64,000 nt of DNA from an uncultured Pelagibacteraceae bacterium (GCA_902556905.1 CACDYK010000005.1:16919-80918); one strand, 5' to 3'. Counted from the stretch's first letter, positions 51,736 to 61,259 are shown. The notes: a model not told the origin generated them from the sequence alone. Numbers and translations: made by a program.

Positions 51736-52752
51736 CTAAAAATCTAAAATTTTTTTAGATCCATCACTATATGTAAATTCTACTTGTTTTTTTGAAATGC
51801 TTTTAATTGATGTAAATCCATCATATTCAGCAATAAATTCATTTAATTTTTTTCTACCCTTTTTACTCATTTTTTTTCCTGGAGCATTAACACCGACATC
51901 GATAATTAACTCAGCTCCATTTAAAAATGCTTTTACCCAAGCTTTTACTGGAGCGCCACAAGTCATAGCTTCGGTTAACCAAATAGGTTTATTTACATCT
52001 ACACTTTTTAGTAAGGCTGCAAATTCATCCACCCATAGTTCTTTATCACACTGACCATCCGGGCCGCTTATGTGGTGAATATTTGCAATATCAAAATGAT
52101 CTTTAATTTTTGGCAAAACTGATTTCCAATATTTTTTATTTTCAGGAAACATTCCTGCAGCACCCGCCATTACAATGACGGCATCTGGCTGCTTTTCCTT
52201 AATTACTTTGGAAGAAAAATTAAAAATTTCTACAAAGTCTTCCTTGCTTCCTTTAAAAAACATTTTAAACTCTGGTTCATTCATGACATCCCAATATTTT
52301 ATAGGTTTAGTTAATCCTGGCATATCATTTGAGCCATCTCCGTCATAACGATCAACCAATTTAAAAAGGAAAGTTTTATAATCATCCATAGAACAAGGTT
52401 TGCTTAGATATTTCGTAAAACGCTTTCCAAAAGGACTTCTTGCTTTTTTTCTTTTACAGGATTTTTGCTCCCAATTTGCATGAGGCCAAATAGTGGCTAA
52501 AATTGTTTGATTATGTTCTTGAGCATAAACGACATATTTATCTACTTCTTCCCAAGTAAACTTTCCTTTTTCTTTTTCAATGTGGTTCCAAATAAATGGC
52601 CCTGGATGAGGTCTTACCCATTGACCATCTTTTCCTCTCATTCTTTCATCACGCATTTCTGTTAATTCACCAAATCTTGATTTAGAATAAGAAAAATTTA
52701 TCGAAAAAATAATAAAAATTAAAAAGTTTAAAAAAATTATTTTGTTTTTCAT
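51736..52752 (-). CDS. Secreted clan GH-A-like glycoside hydrolase
   Basis: Signal peptide; FTWEEVDKYVVYAQEHNQTILATIWPHANWE; KYWDVMNEPEFK (acid/base Glu); KPIWLTEAMTCG (nucleophile Glu). Confidence 0.75.
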   Translation of the reverse strand: MKNKIIFLNFLIFIIFSINFSYSKSRFGELTEMRDERMRGKDGQWVRPHPGPFIWNHIEKEKGKFTWEEVDKYVVYAQEHNQTILATIWPHANWEQKSCKRKKARSPFGKRFTKYLSKPCSMDDYKTFLFKLVDRYDGDGSNDMPGLTKPIKYWDVMNEPEFKMFFKGSKEDFVEIFNFSSKVIKEKQPDAVIVMAGAAGMFPENKKYWKSVLPKIKDHFDIANIHHISGPDGQCDKELWVDEFAALLKSVDVNKPIWLTEAMTCGAPVKAWVKAFLNGAELIIDVGVNAPGKKMSKKGRKKLNEFIAEYDGFTSIKSISKKQVEFTYSDGSKKILDF

Positions 52753-52767
52753 TTTAAAAAATTAATT

Positions 52768-55251
52768 TTATTTTGGATCAGGACCTGGACCTGGACCTGG
52801 ATCACCTGGGCCTCCTGGATTACCTGGACCTGCTGGATTACCTGGACCTCCTGGATTACCTGGTGCACCTTCACCGCCCATAGCACCTTCTACTGCACCT
52901 CCGATGTTGCCCATAGCTCCACCTGGATCACCCATAGCTCCACCCATGGCTCCTCCTGGATCACCCATAGCTCCTCCCATGGCTCCACCTGGATCACCCA
53001 TGGCTCCACCCACGGCTCCACCAGCTTGACCTGCCATAGCTCCGGCCATTGAGCCGCCCATTACGCCGCCCATTCCTTCTTTCATAGCTCCGCCCATGGC
53101 TTCACCCATGGCTCCTTCACCCATACCTTCCATTCCCATTGCGGCTCCCATTGCATGAGAACCCATTGCTGAAGCAGCAGCTCCTTGAGCAGACATCGCT
53201 GCTCCCATTGCAGCACCTGCTAAACCTGATCCTGCTTCGTTAGCTGCCATAGCAGCTCCTGCTACTGAACCCATTGCTTTTCCAGGATCTATTCCTGTTC
53301 CCATTGCAGCAGATACTTGTCCTAAATTCATTCCACCTTTCATCATGGCACCATCCATTGCACCCTCCATACCTTTAGGATTTCCCATGATATCTCCAAG
53401 TTTAGCTCCTTCTGGACCAGCTGCTAATCCCATGCTGGCTGCCATTTCAGGATTCATTTGAGCATTTAAATCCATTTCACCCATTCCTACTATACCACCA
53501 CTCATAGCTGCTAATCCCATGTCGCCACCTTCCATTCCCATGGCGCCACTTAATTCTTTCATTCCTTTAGCTCCCATTGCTGCCATAGTACCTTGGTTAA
53601 CCAAGCCAACTTCCATCATGTCCCCCATTTCTCCAACAGACATATTTCCTTCTTTTGCCATGTTCGCTATACCTTGAACTGCTTTACTTCCTAATCCAGC
53701 GACATTAGTTGACATAACTGAAGTGATATCCATTCCAGCCACTCCAGCTGCTCCCATACTAGCAACCATTCCTGGTGTTAATCCTGTTTGTGTAGCCATG
53801 TCTGCCATTCCTAATTTATCCATTGTTCCGACATCCATTCCTGTCATATTTGCCATAGCTTCGCCCATTTCAGCCTTTCCCATGCCTTGCATAACATCTC
53901 CCATCATTTGTCCTGATGGAGCGTCACCTGTCAACATAGCTCCCATAGCTGTTGCTGTCATTCCTTCAGGAGGAGCCATTGCACCAGGCAGACCTCCAGC
54001 TAAAGATGGTTTTGCCATAACCATAGCTCCCATCATCATGCCTGACTCACTAACATTCTCTGGCATTTCTAAAGCCTGTGGTCCAGCTTCTCCCATTTTA
54101 CTAGCAAAAGAACCTTTTATTTCTGTTCCTTTTTGGAGTGCATTTTTTTCTTTAGGAGTTTTTCCTGATATAGCCTGACTAATCATTCCTACAGTTCCTG
54201 ACATTGCGTTAGCAATACCTACTTCTGGATTTGCGAATGCAGTAGATAAAGATTTAGCCATATCTTCCATTCCCATATCAGCCATTGCTTTTCCAATTTC
54301 TTGCATTCCTTCAATACCTTTCATTCCATCTGCCATATTTGCCATTCCTTGCATACCAATACTGGTTTCCATACTTTTCATCATATCTTCACCCATACCT
54401 TTTGCACTCATTGTAGCAACTATAGCCCCTGTCATAGTCTTACCCATTTTTCCCATTGCTTCAGGATTAGCTGCTAAAGTTTCTAAAGCAGCAGTTGCTG
54501 CTCCAACAGGTAAAGCTTCTAGGGCTCCAGTCATCATTGCAGGGTTCATTCCCATCTCTGCAACATTCATAGATGCAAAATTTCCCGCATCAAAACTTCC
54601 CATATCAAACTTTGCAGATCCTGTAACAGCTTCCATATCAACCATTCCTGCATTAGCGAGACCTTCCATTGCAGCTCCCATTCCAATTCCTTGAGCATCA
54701 AGTGATCCCATCATTCCTTTTGCATCAAAGCCAGCAGCACCAAGAGCATTCATTTGTCCTGCCATTTTTTGCATAGCTACAACTTTTCCAGCTCCCATTT
54801 GTCCAGCAATACTTGATAAAGCAGCCATTTCTGCTGGAGAAAAATCTTTTCCAAAATCTATACCTGTCATATCTAGTGCTGTTGGATCTGGAATAGCTCC
54901 TAGAGCCATATCAGTAACACCTTCTACTAATGACATTGCTTGAACTGCTGAAGTAATATCTCCTTTTGCTAAACTCTCTGTTGCAAATGACATTGCACTT
55001 TCAGCTTGTGCTATTGAAACATCTAAAGCTTTACCAATATCACTTTTAGCCTCACCTAAGGCTTCAGTTGCTCCAGCTATATTTGCTGCTACTTTTCCAG
55101 CATCAGAAGCTAGTTGATCAGCTGCAGCTTGTGCTGAACTCCCTGCTGCTTCAGAAATTCCTGACATAGAAGTAATATCATTTGCTTTAGCTGTTATATT
55201 TATAAATAATAAAAATATTATTAAGTTTTTTACAATAACTTTTCTGATCAT
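52768..55251 (-). CDS. Secreted Met/Ala/Gly-rich low-complexity repeat protein with collagen-like C-terminal tail
   Basis: 827-aa ORF with signal-like MIRKVIVKNLIIFLLFINITAKA; continuous reading frame through repetitive MGxAM-like text; ATGA overlap with the upstream gene. Confidence 0.8.
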   Translation of the reverse strand: MIRKVIVKNLIIFLLFINITAKANDITSMSGISEAAGSSAQAAADQLASDAGKVAANIAGATEALGEAKSDIGKALDVSIAQAESAMSFATESLAKGDITSAVQAMSLVEGVTDMALGAIPDPTALDMTGIDFGKDFSPAEMAALSSIAGQMGAGKVVAMQKMAGQMNALGAAGFDAKGMMGSLDAQGIGMGAAMEGLANAGMVDMEAVTGSAKFDMGSFDAGNFASMNVAEMGMNPAMMTGALEALPVGAATAALETLAANPEAMGKMGKTMTGAIVATMSAKGMGEDMMKSMETSIGMQGMANMADGMKGIEGMQEIGKAMADMGMEDMAKSLSTAFANPEVGIANAMSGTVGMISQAISGKTPKEKNALQKGTEIKGSFASKMGEAGPQALEMPENVSESGMMMGAMVMAKPSLAGGLPGAMAPPEGMTATAMGAMLTGDAPSGQMMGDVMQGMGKAEMGEAMANMTGMDVGTMDKLGMADMATQTGLTPGMVASMGAAGVAGMDITSVMSTNVAGLGSKAVQGIANMAKEGNMSVGEMGDMMEVGLVNQGTMAAMGAKGMKELSGAMGMEGGDMGLAAMSGGIVGMGEMDLNAQMNPEMAASMGLAAGPEGAKLGDIMGNPKGMEGAMDGAMMKGGMNLGQVSAAMGTGIDPGKAMGSVAGAAMAANEAGSGLAGAAMGAAMSAQGAAASAMGSHAMGAAMGMEGMGEGAMGEAMGGAMKEGMGGVMGGSMAGAMAGQAGGAVGGAMGDPGGAMGGAMGDPGGAMGGAMGDPGGAMGNIGGAVEGAMGGEGAPGNPGGPGNPAGPGNPGGPGDPGPGPGPDPK
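52919..53017 (-). repeat. Three tandem 33-bp repeats encoding GGAMGDPGGAM units
   Basis: ccacctggatcacccatagctccacccatggct / cctcctggatcacccatagctcctcccatggct / ccacctggatcacccatggctccacccacggct. Confidence 0.93.
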
Positions 55252-55793
55252 TCAGCTGCCTCAATTTTTTCTTGTGCTTTAATGGTTGCTGCTCTTTGAG
55301 CATTTACTTTTGCTGTTGCAATTTGTTTTTTTAAATTAGCTAGCACTGCCGCACGCTCAGCTATTTCTGGTGTCAATTTTTTTTCTTTCTTTTTTTTATT
55401 TTTTTTATTTTTTTTGTATGCTGCTTTGAGCATTTTACCTGTTGCCCAAAATTTTAAAATTGCTTCCGACGATTTAGCTTTAGGAGAAATATTCAAACTC
55501 ATTCTCATTGCTTCTCTTCCTTTTTTTAAACCTTCTAAAGTTTCAACTTTTGCTTTTCTATCATTAAGCATTTCATTAAATAAGGCTTCAAAGTATGCCA
55601 TGTCTCTAATCATTAGATGCTGATATTTATTAAGACTTGATTTACCTTTAACAAACCTTTTGTAAACTTTTGATCCTGCTTCGCCTTGTTTTTGTTTGCT
55701 TTTAATTAAACTTTCATGAAACATTCCTTCAGGATAATCTATGTTTTCATGAATGAATGCAGCGGGTCTCTCATTTTCTGGCCAATCACCCAT
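55248..55793 (-). CDS. Hypothetical Lys/Ala-rich protein; true N-terminus probably upstream (open frame to about 55945)
   Basis: ORF overlaps the Met-rich gene by ATGA; upstream in-frame text reads KFKYLNFLFQIVIIFTIIIFSSSNLEAAKKKDEEKDCIYCKKYEKM, resembling a signal peptide plus CxxC, but with no NTG codon. Confidence 0.65.
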   Translation of the reverse strand: MGDWPENERPAAFIHENIDYPEGMFHESLIKSKQKQGEAGSKVYKRFVKGKSSLNKYQHLMIRDMAYFEALFNEMLNDRKAKVETLEGLKKGREAMRMSLNISPKAKSSEAILKFWATGKMLKAAYKKNKKNKKKKEKKLTPEIAERAAVLANLKKQIATAKVNAQRAATIKAQEKIEAAE

Positions 55794-56073
55794 TTTTTCA
55801 TATTTTTTACAATAGATGCAATCTTTCTCTTCATCTTTTTTTTTTGCAGCTTCTAAATTGGATGATGAAAAAATTATAATTGTAAAAATAATTACAATTT
55901 GAAATAAAAAATTTAGATATTTAAATTTAACTTCGCCTGGCTAAACCTTTCATGAGTAAACGTTACACCTAATTGTCGCAGTTAAAAAGCTATTATATAA
56001 TAAGTAAATAAAGAGTTTTAATTATTATATTCAATTAATACGTGTATCAAAAAAACTAAGATTGTTAATGAAT

Positions 56074-57081
56074 TTAAAAAGGTGCAGGACTTCCTTTTCT
56101 ATAACTAAAACTTTTACACTGAGCAGGTTGATTAGGAAATTGTTTACAAAGTGAAACGTCTACTACTCCATGAACTTGGGATTGGTTTTTTAGTTGACCT
56201 GTTATTTCATCACAACCATTCCACAATTCATCACAACTATCTGCCTTACCAACATTAGAGTAACGAATTGTTGCATCATTTATCTTTAACCCAGCATTAG
56301 TAGCATCATCCATATGATTTCTGTAAGGTCCAAATTTAAATCTTGCACTTGTGGCACCAGCCATCATATCACCAAAATAGCTTGATCTAAGTTTGCCATC
56401 AATCCATAAATGAAGAAATCCATCTTTGGCCCACTTTGCATTAACAAGTATATTCACCCACTTGCCTTTAAGAGGAGAGTAATTATGATCTAAATCAACT
56501 GCGTAAGCATCAAAGTAATAAGCTTCAGATTTCTCATTCTTTTTAACTATATAATTTGGAGTATTAAACAACCAACCAAAACTGTTATTAGAATAATTAA
56601 AAGAAGGTCCTACGGTTTTTTCACCTTTGCCGTATAACATTTTAAAATCAAACAATGATAAATTATGCTTTGGCGTATTAACATCTTTTGACAAGAAATA
56701 CCCTACTCTATACCACTTAGTTTTACCTTTTTTTGTAGTATGTTTGTAAGGTTCCATAATTTGAAATCTTTGAGCATGACCTGGTTTACCCCATCTATTC
56801 CAATCATCTTTGTGACCTTTATCAGAATACTTTAAATTAAATTCAATTCCTTGCTCAGCAACACCCATGTGATCTTCAATCTTATCAAAAAATTTATAAA
56901 GACCATTTTTATTTGGAGCATTTCTACTGTTAAAAACCATTTTATTTTTTGACTGGGCTTTTAAAACATAACGTCCAAAATCTTTCTTTTCCTGCTTTTT
57001 CATATTTGTATGCCATTTTCCAGCATAAGAAAGTGATGGCAATAAAAGAAGGGATAGAAGAATAATTATAATTTTTTTCAT
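56074..57081 (-). CDS. Secreted polysaccharide-lyase-like (heparin-lyase-I/PF14099-type jelly roll) protein
   Basis: Signal peptide; GKWVNILVNAKWAKDGFLHLWIDGKL, also found in the neighbouring paralogs. Confidence 0.7.
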   Translation of the reverse strand: MKKIIIILLSLLLLPSLSYAGKWHTNMKKQEKKDFGRYVLKAQSKNKMVFNSRNAPNKNGLYKFFDKIEDHMGVAEQGIEFNLKYSDKGHKDDWNRWGKPGHAQRFQIMEPYKHTTKKGKTKWYRVGYFLSKDVNTPKHNLSLFDFKMLYGKGEKTVGPSFNYSNNSFGWLFNTPNYIVKKNEKSEAYYFDAYAVDLDHNYSPLKGKWVNILVNAKWAKDGFLHLWIDGKLRSSYFGDMMAGATSARFKFGPYRNHMDDATNAGLKINDATIRYSNVGKADSCDELWNGCDEITGQLKNQSQVHGVVDVSLCKQFPNQPAQCKSFSYRKGSPAPF

Positions 57082-58004
57082 TTAATTACATGTACTTTTT
57101 CTAATTTTTGATTTTCTAAATCCTTACAAGAATAACTAATTTTTTTTAAATTAATTTTTTTACAAGATGATGCTGTTCTTATTTCATCATAATAAACAAC
57201 ATGATTTGCGTCTCCAGAATTTTTAGCAGCACCTCTATATATTCCCAACTGATGAATTGCTGCATCATCTGCTTCAGGTCCAATAGTTCTTCCCTTAAAA
57301 TGATAAATAAGTTTTCCGTTTAACCAAAATTTAAAATAACCTTTTTTTTCGTTATTTGTCCAATTGGCACTAAAAATAAAGTCATTCCATTTTCCAAACA
57401 ATTGATCACTATCAAGAATTTTTATTCTTCTATTCTCAGGATCATTGGAAGAGCATGATCTTCCTATTTTTTTTGGATGAATACATAAAAACCTTGTCAC
57501 TAAAAGAAATTGATCATGCTCAAGATCCAAATTTACAGGTGGGTAGGATACATTTAATGAATGAAATTGACCCATTGTTATCCATTCAGAGATTACTTTT
57601 GGATTATCTTTTGGTAAATAAATTGAATATGTATGCCATTTCTTTCCTAAAATATCATTTCTGTTAGTAAGCTCGTGTCTTTCTGCCGGAGGTGTTGCTT
57701 TACAATCATTATAAGAACCTTTTCTTTTTTGATGACAATCTCCTTTTCTTAATTCCATTCTAATTGATTTTTTTCCAAGTCTTACTGGATGGTTGTCTTT
57801 TTTATTTACAATTTGTAAAGCATATTTAGGTGCCATACATTTACCGTCATCTGTCCATGTGCAAAATAATTCCCAAGGGTTTTCATATCCTCTTGCAACG
57901 TCTTTTGGTAACTTTACTCCATTTTTAACATTCATCTTTTCTCCAAAGACATTGCTAAAAGAAAATAAAGATAAAATAAAAAAAATAATTAAAGTTTTTT
58001 TCAT
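57078..58004 (-). CDS. Secreted polysaccharide-lyase-like protein (PF14099-type)
   Basis: VRLGKKSIRMELRKGDC...AERHELTNRND; FGKWNDFIFSANWTNNEKKGYFKFWLNGKLIYHFKGRTIG; VVYYDEIRTASSC. Confidence 0.77.
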   Translation of the reverse strand: MKKTLIIFFILSLFSFSNVFGEKMNVKNGVKLPKDVARGYENPWELFCTWTDDGKCMAPKYALQIVNKKDNHPVRLGKKSIRMELRKGDCHQKRKGSYNDCKATPPAERHELTNRNDILGKKWHTYSIYLPKDNPKVISEWITMGQFHSLNVSYPPVNLDLEHDQFLLVTRFLCIHPKKIGRSCSSNDPENRRIKILDSDQLFGKWNDFIFSANWTNNEKKGYFKFWLNGKLIYHFKGRTIGPEADDAAIHQLGIYRGAAKNSGDANHVVYYDEIRTASSCKKINLKKISYSCKDLENQKLEKVHVIK

Positions 58005-58888
58005 TTTTGACTCTCAATTTCTTTGCAAGAGTATCCTAAATCTTTAAGTTTAAGTTTTTTGCATGACTTTGCTATTCTTATCTCATCATAATAAGCTATT
58101 TGGGTTGCATCAGGCTCAGGTGTTCTGTGTATAAATGATCTATATACGCCAACATGAAATTCTGTCCGCTCTCCTTTGTGTTGAGTTGCCCCTTTCCAAT
58201 GAAATTTCAACTTTCCATTGATCCAAATTTTAAAAAAACCATCTTTTTTATATGTCCACTTCGTATTAACCAAAATATCATTCCATTTACCGTGCATGTC
58301 TGTCTTATCTAATAATTTTATTGGAATATTATTTCCTCCGACATATCTATCAACTTCAATCCAATAACCTCCAGCATCTTTTTTTGACTTATTAAACTGA
58401 TTTTCAAAAGCAAAAGCTGGGGGATAATCACCATCATTATGAAATTGAGCCAACATTGTTTTAGCAGGATAAATTATTTTATAATCGTCTGGTAGATATA
58501 AAGACCAAGCTGACCATGTAGTTTTTTTGTTAACGCAACATATTAATAACTCAACTCTTTCTCTATTATTTCTTGAGTCCCAGCCCCATCCGTCTCCATC
58601 TCTAACTTCAAATCTTAATGACTGTTTTCCAAATCTAACTGGATAATTTTTTGATTTATTTACTATCTTAACAACATGTTTTCTAGAATCTTTATCTGAG
58701 TCTAAAATTTTTTTATTTGTTACTCTCCAATTATTAGGTTTATTATCTTCTCCTCTATCTATTATTTTTTTAAATCCTTGAGCTATATCTTTATTTTTTT
58801 TGATTTCTTTAAGGACTTCTTCGACACCTGCAAAACTATTGCCACATAGCAATAAACTTATGAGTATGATTCTTAAAAAATTTTTCAA
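58001..58888 (-). CDS. Secreted polysaccharide-lyase-like protein (PF14099-type), TTG start
   Basis: RFGKQSLRFEVRDGDGWGWDSRNNRERVEL; GKWNDILVNTKWTYKKDGFFKIWINGKL; TTGA overlap with the upstream gene. Confidence 0.8.
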   Translation of the reverse strand: MKNFLRIILISLLLCGNSFAGVEEVLKEIKKNKDIAQGFKKIIDRGEDNKPNNWRVTNKKILDSDKDSRKHVVKIVNKSKNYPVRFGKQSLRFEVRDGDGWGWDSRNNRERVELLICCVNKKTTWSAWSLYLPDDYKIIYPAKTMLAQFHNDGDYPPAFAFENQFNKSKKDAGGYWIEVDRYVGGNNIPIKLLDKTDMHGKWNDILVNTKWTYKKDGFFKIWINGKLKFHWKGATQHKGERTEFHVGVYRSFIHRTPEPDATQIAYYDEIRIAKSCKKLKLKDLGYSCKEIESQK

Positions 58889-59763
58889 TTTTGACTCTCA
58901 ATTTCTTTGCAAGAGTATCCTAGTTCTTTAAGTTTAAGTTTTTTGCAAGACTTTGCATGTCTTATCTCATCATAATAAGCTATTTGAGTTGGATCTGGCT
59001 TATTTGTTCTAGACAAAAATGATCTGTATACACCGACATGAAATTCTATTCTTTCACCTTTTTCTTGTGTCCTACCTTTGTGATGATAGGCAAGTTTTCC
59101 ATTGATCCAAATTTTAAAAAAACCATCTTTTTTGTGAGTCCATTTTGCATTGACTAAAATATCATTCCATTTTCCAAACATTTCTGACTTATCTAGTAAT
59201 TTTGATTGTTTATTGTATCCAGAGATATATCTATCAACATCAATCCAATATCCCCCTCCGCTAGAGTGAGATTGGTTTTCAAAAGCAAAAGCTGGTGGAT
59301 TATCGGCATCATTATGAAATTGAGCCATCATAGTCTTAGCAGGATAAATTATTTTATAATCGTCTGGTAAATATAATGACCAAGCTGTCCATGTTGTTTT
59401 TTTATTAACACAACATATAAGTAACTCAACTCTTTCTCTGTCATTGCTAGCATCCCAGCCCCATCCGTTTCCATCTCTAACTTCAAATCTTAATGACTGT
59501 TTTCCAAATCTAACTGGATGATTGTCAGACTTATTTACTATTTTAACAACATGTTTTCTTAAACTCTTGTCTGTGTCATAAATTTCATGAAATGGAACTC
59601 TCCAATTATTAGATCTATTATCATCTCCTTCATCTTTTACTCTCTTATACCCTTGAACTATATCTTTATTCTTTTTAATTTCTTTCAGAACCTCTTCGAC
59701 ACCAGCAAAACTAATATTGCCACAAACTAAAAATAAAATGATAGTTGTTAAAAATTTTTTCAT
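58885..59763 (-). CDS. Secreted polysaccharide-lyase-like protein (PF14099-type); start corrected from 59805
   Basis: MKKFLTTIILFLVCGNISFAGVEEVLKEIKKNKD start; close paralog of 58001..58888. Confidence 0.8.
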   Translation of the reverse strand: MKKFLTTIILFLVCGNISFAGVEEVLKEIKKNKDIVQGYKRVKDEGDDNRSNNWRVPFHEIYDTDKSLRKHVVKIVNKSDNHPVRFGKQSLRFEVRDGNGWGWDASNDRERVELLICCVNKKTTWTAWSLYLPDDYKIIYPAKTMMAQFHNDADNPPAFAFENQSHSSGGGYWIDVDRYISGYNKQSKLLDKSEMFGKWNDILVNAKWTHKKDGFFKIWINGKLAYHHKGRTQEKGERIEFHVGVYRSFLSRTNKPDPTQIAYYDEIRHAKSCKKLKLKELGYSCKEIESQN

Positions 59764-61259
59764 TATCCTCCAAAAGCTACTTGGCTTGAATAATGCACAT
59801 AACAACCATTTTCATGTTTATCGGTACATTTTTTCATAGCCTCTTCAATAGCTTGTTCTTTACTGTCTGTTCTAACTTTAATTAAAACTTTATCGTCAGA
59901 TTTATTTTTTACTATAGCAATAAATTCAAATCTTTTTCCCGAAGGTTTAATTTTTGATAAATCAGCATAAGCGCATGCACAATTAACACCATAGCCATGA
60001 CTCCATCCTATTTTTGTCCAATATCCATATGGTTTCATATAATATTTAATAATTTTTTTACTTACATCAGTGTTTGGAAATCTTTTTAAATATGCATAAG
60101 ACCAACCTAAACTATTGTCACCAAAATTAGCTTTCAAAACTTTTTCTCTTTGTTGTCTTTCTGGGTCAATATACTTTTTCTTCTTCACGCCAGATTCTGG
60201 ATAACCAAGATATGAAATTAAAAAATCAATCATTTTATGAACTGTAACTCCTTTTTTTGTTTCATATGAGTAAAGATCGTAACCTTGATTTTTAAATATT
60301 TCTGCAATCATCACCATTCCACCTACAACCTGAGTAAATTTTTCTAATCCTCTAATACTTCGTTTGCTATGTTTTTCTTGTTTTCGAATTTCCCAAGGAG
60401 AACTGCCATCTTTTCTAGTTAATTTAAGAGCAACCAAATAATATTTAAGACCTGCCTGGAAATATTCATCATTTCCACTGATTACACCCCACATTGTATA
60501 AACTCTTGCTTTAGAGGCTTCAGTATGATTTGCAGGAGGAAATTTATCTCCTGGTTTTCCTGAACCATCTAATTCTCCAATTGATGTTTTGGCAACCACT
60601 CTTTCAAACCAATCATAAAGTATTTTGTCTTCGCTCTCAGTTAAAGCATTTGCTTGTCTTAATAGATCATAACCAAATAACATTCTAACTATTGTTTGAC
60701 GTACATATTCTAAGGTATCTATATAGCCAAAGTTTCCTCCCCATGCTTCACCATCTGATATTAGTACCTGATACGCATCTGCTTTAGCCCATGCCAATAA
60801 TTGTTTTTTTAAAAAATTTAGGTAAACCTCCTCACCTGTTGCCATCCAGTGAGAATTAAGTTGATTTGTATTATCCACCATTTTAGCTGATGGATTGTCA
60901 CCAGTTATAGGTGTAGCACCCTCTTGCCATTTAAAACCTCTTCCTTCTAAAATTGGTTCAATTAATATTTGGTTTCCAGCTTTAACTTTTTGAGCATAGC
61001 CTGTTTGAAGTCCACATAATTTATTTATGTTTTTGAATAGCTTAAGTTTTTTTTGTCTTTCACTAATATCTATATAAATTATAGAGCCTGGCTTATTTAC
61101 TTTAAAATCTTTTAAACTAATTTTACCTGGAACTTTTAATTTTTTTGGTGTTTTTCCTGCAATTGAAACTATGGGGCTTTTAAGTTTAGGGTAATCTTCT
61201 GCAAAAGAAGTAGAAAGAATTAATAAAAATATTATTGATATCCCTAATAGTTTTTTCAT
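59763..61259 (-). CDS. Secreted alginate-lyase-like (PL5/PF05426-type) protein with C-terminal Cys tag; start corrected from 61301
   Basis: MKKLLGISIIFLLILSTSFAEDYPKLKSP; NHTEASKARVYTMWGVISGNDEYFQAGLKYYLVALK; ends NGCYVHYSSQVAFGG. Confidence 0.75.
   Translation of the reverse strand: MKKLLGISIIFLLILSTSFAEDYPKLKSPIVSIAGKTPKKLKVPGKISLKDFKVNKPGSIIYIDISERQKKLKLFKNINKLCGLQTGYAQKVKAGNQILIEPILEGRGFKWQEGATPITGDNPSAKMVDNTNQLNSHWMATGEEVYLNFLKKQLLAWAKADAYQVLISDGEAWGGNFGYIDTLEYVRQTIVRMLFGYDLLRQANALTESEDKILYDWFERVVAKTSIGELDGSGKPGDKFPPANHTEASKARVYTMWGVISGNDEYFQAGLKYYLVALKLTRKDGSSPWEIRKQEKHSKRSIRGLEKFTQVVGGMVMIAEIFKNQGYDLYSYETKKGVTVHKMIDFLISYLGYPESGVKKKKYIDPERQQREKVLKANFGDNSLGWSYAYLKRFPNTDVSKKIIKYYMKPYGYWTKIGWSHGYGVNCACAYADLSKIKPSGKRFEFIAIVKNKSDDKVLIKVRTDSKEQAIEEAMKKCTDKHENGCYVHYSSQVAFGG

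Noticed and set aside
52919-53017. Possible CRISPR-like direct repeat array
   Set aside because: 33-bp units are contiguous with no spacers and encode in-frame GGAMGDPGGAM peptide repeats.
53723-54178. 151-aa plus-strand ORF antisense to the Met-rich gene
   Set aside because: Pro/Ile/Ala-rich shadow text (repeating PSIP/APIL patterns) produced by the biased codon content of the opposite strand; no independent signal.
59763-59805. N-terminal MLCALFKPSSFWRI extension of ORF 58885..59805 (same pattern at 61259-61301)
   Set aside because: It is the out-of-frame reading of the upstream gene's Cys tag. MKK plus signal peptide starts at 59763 and 61259 with a good SD, so I corrected both starts.
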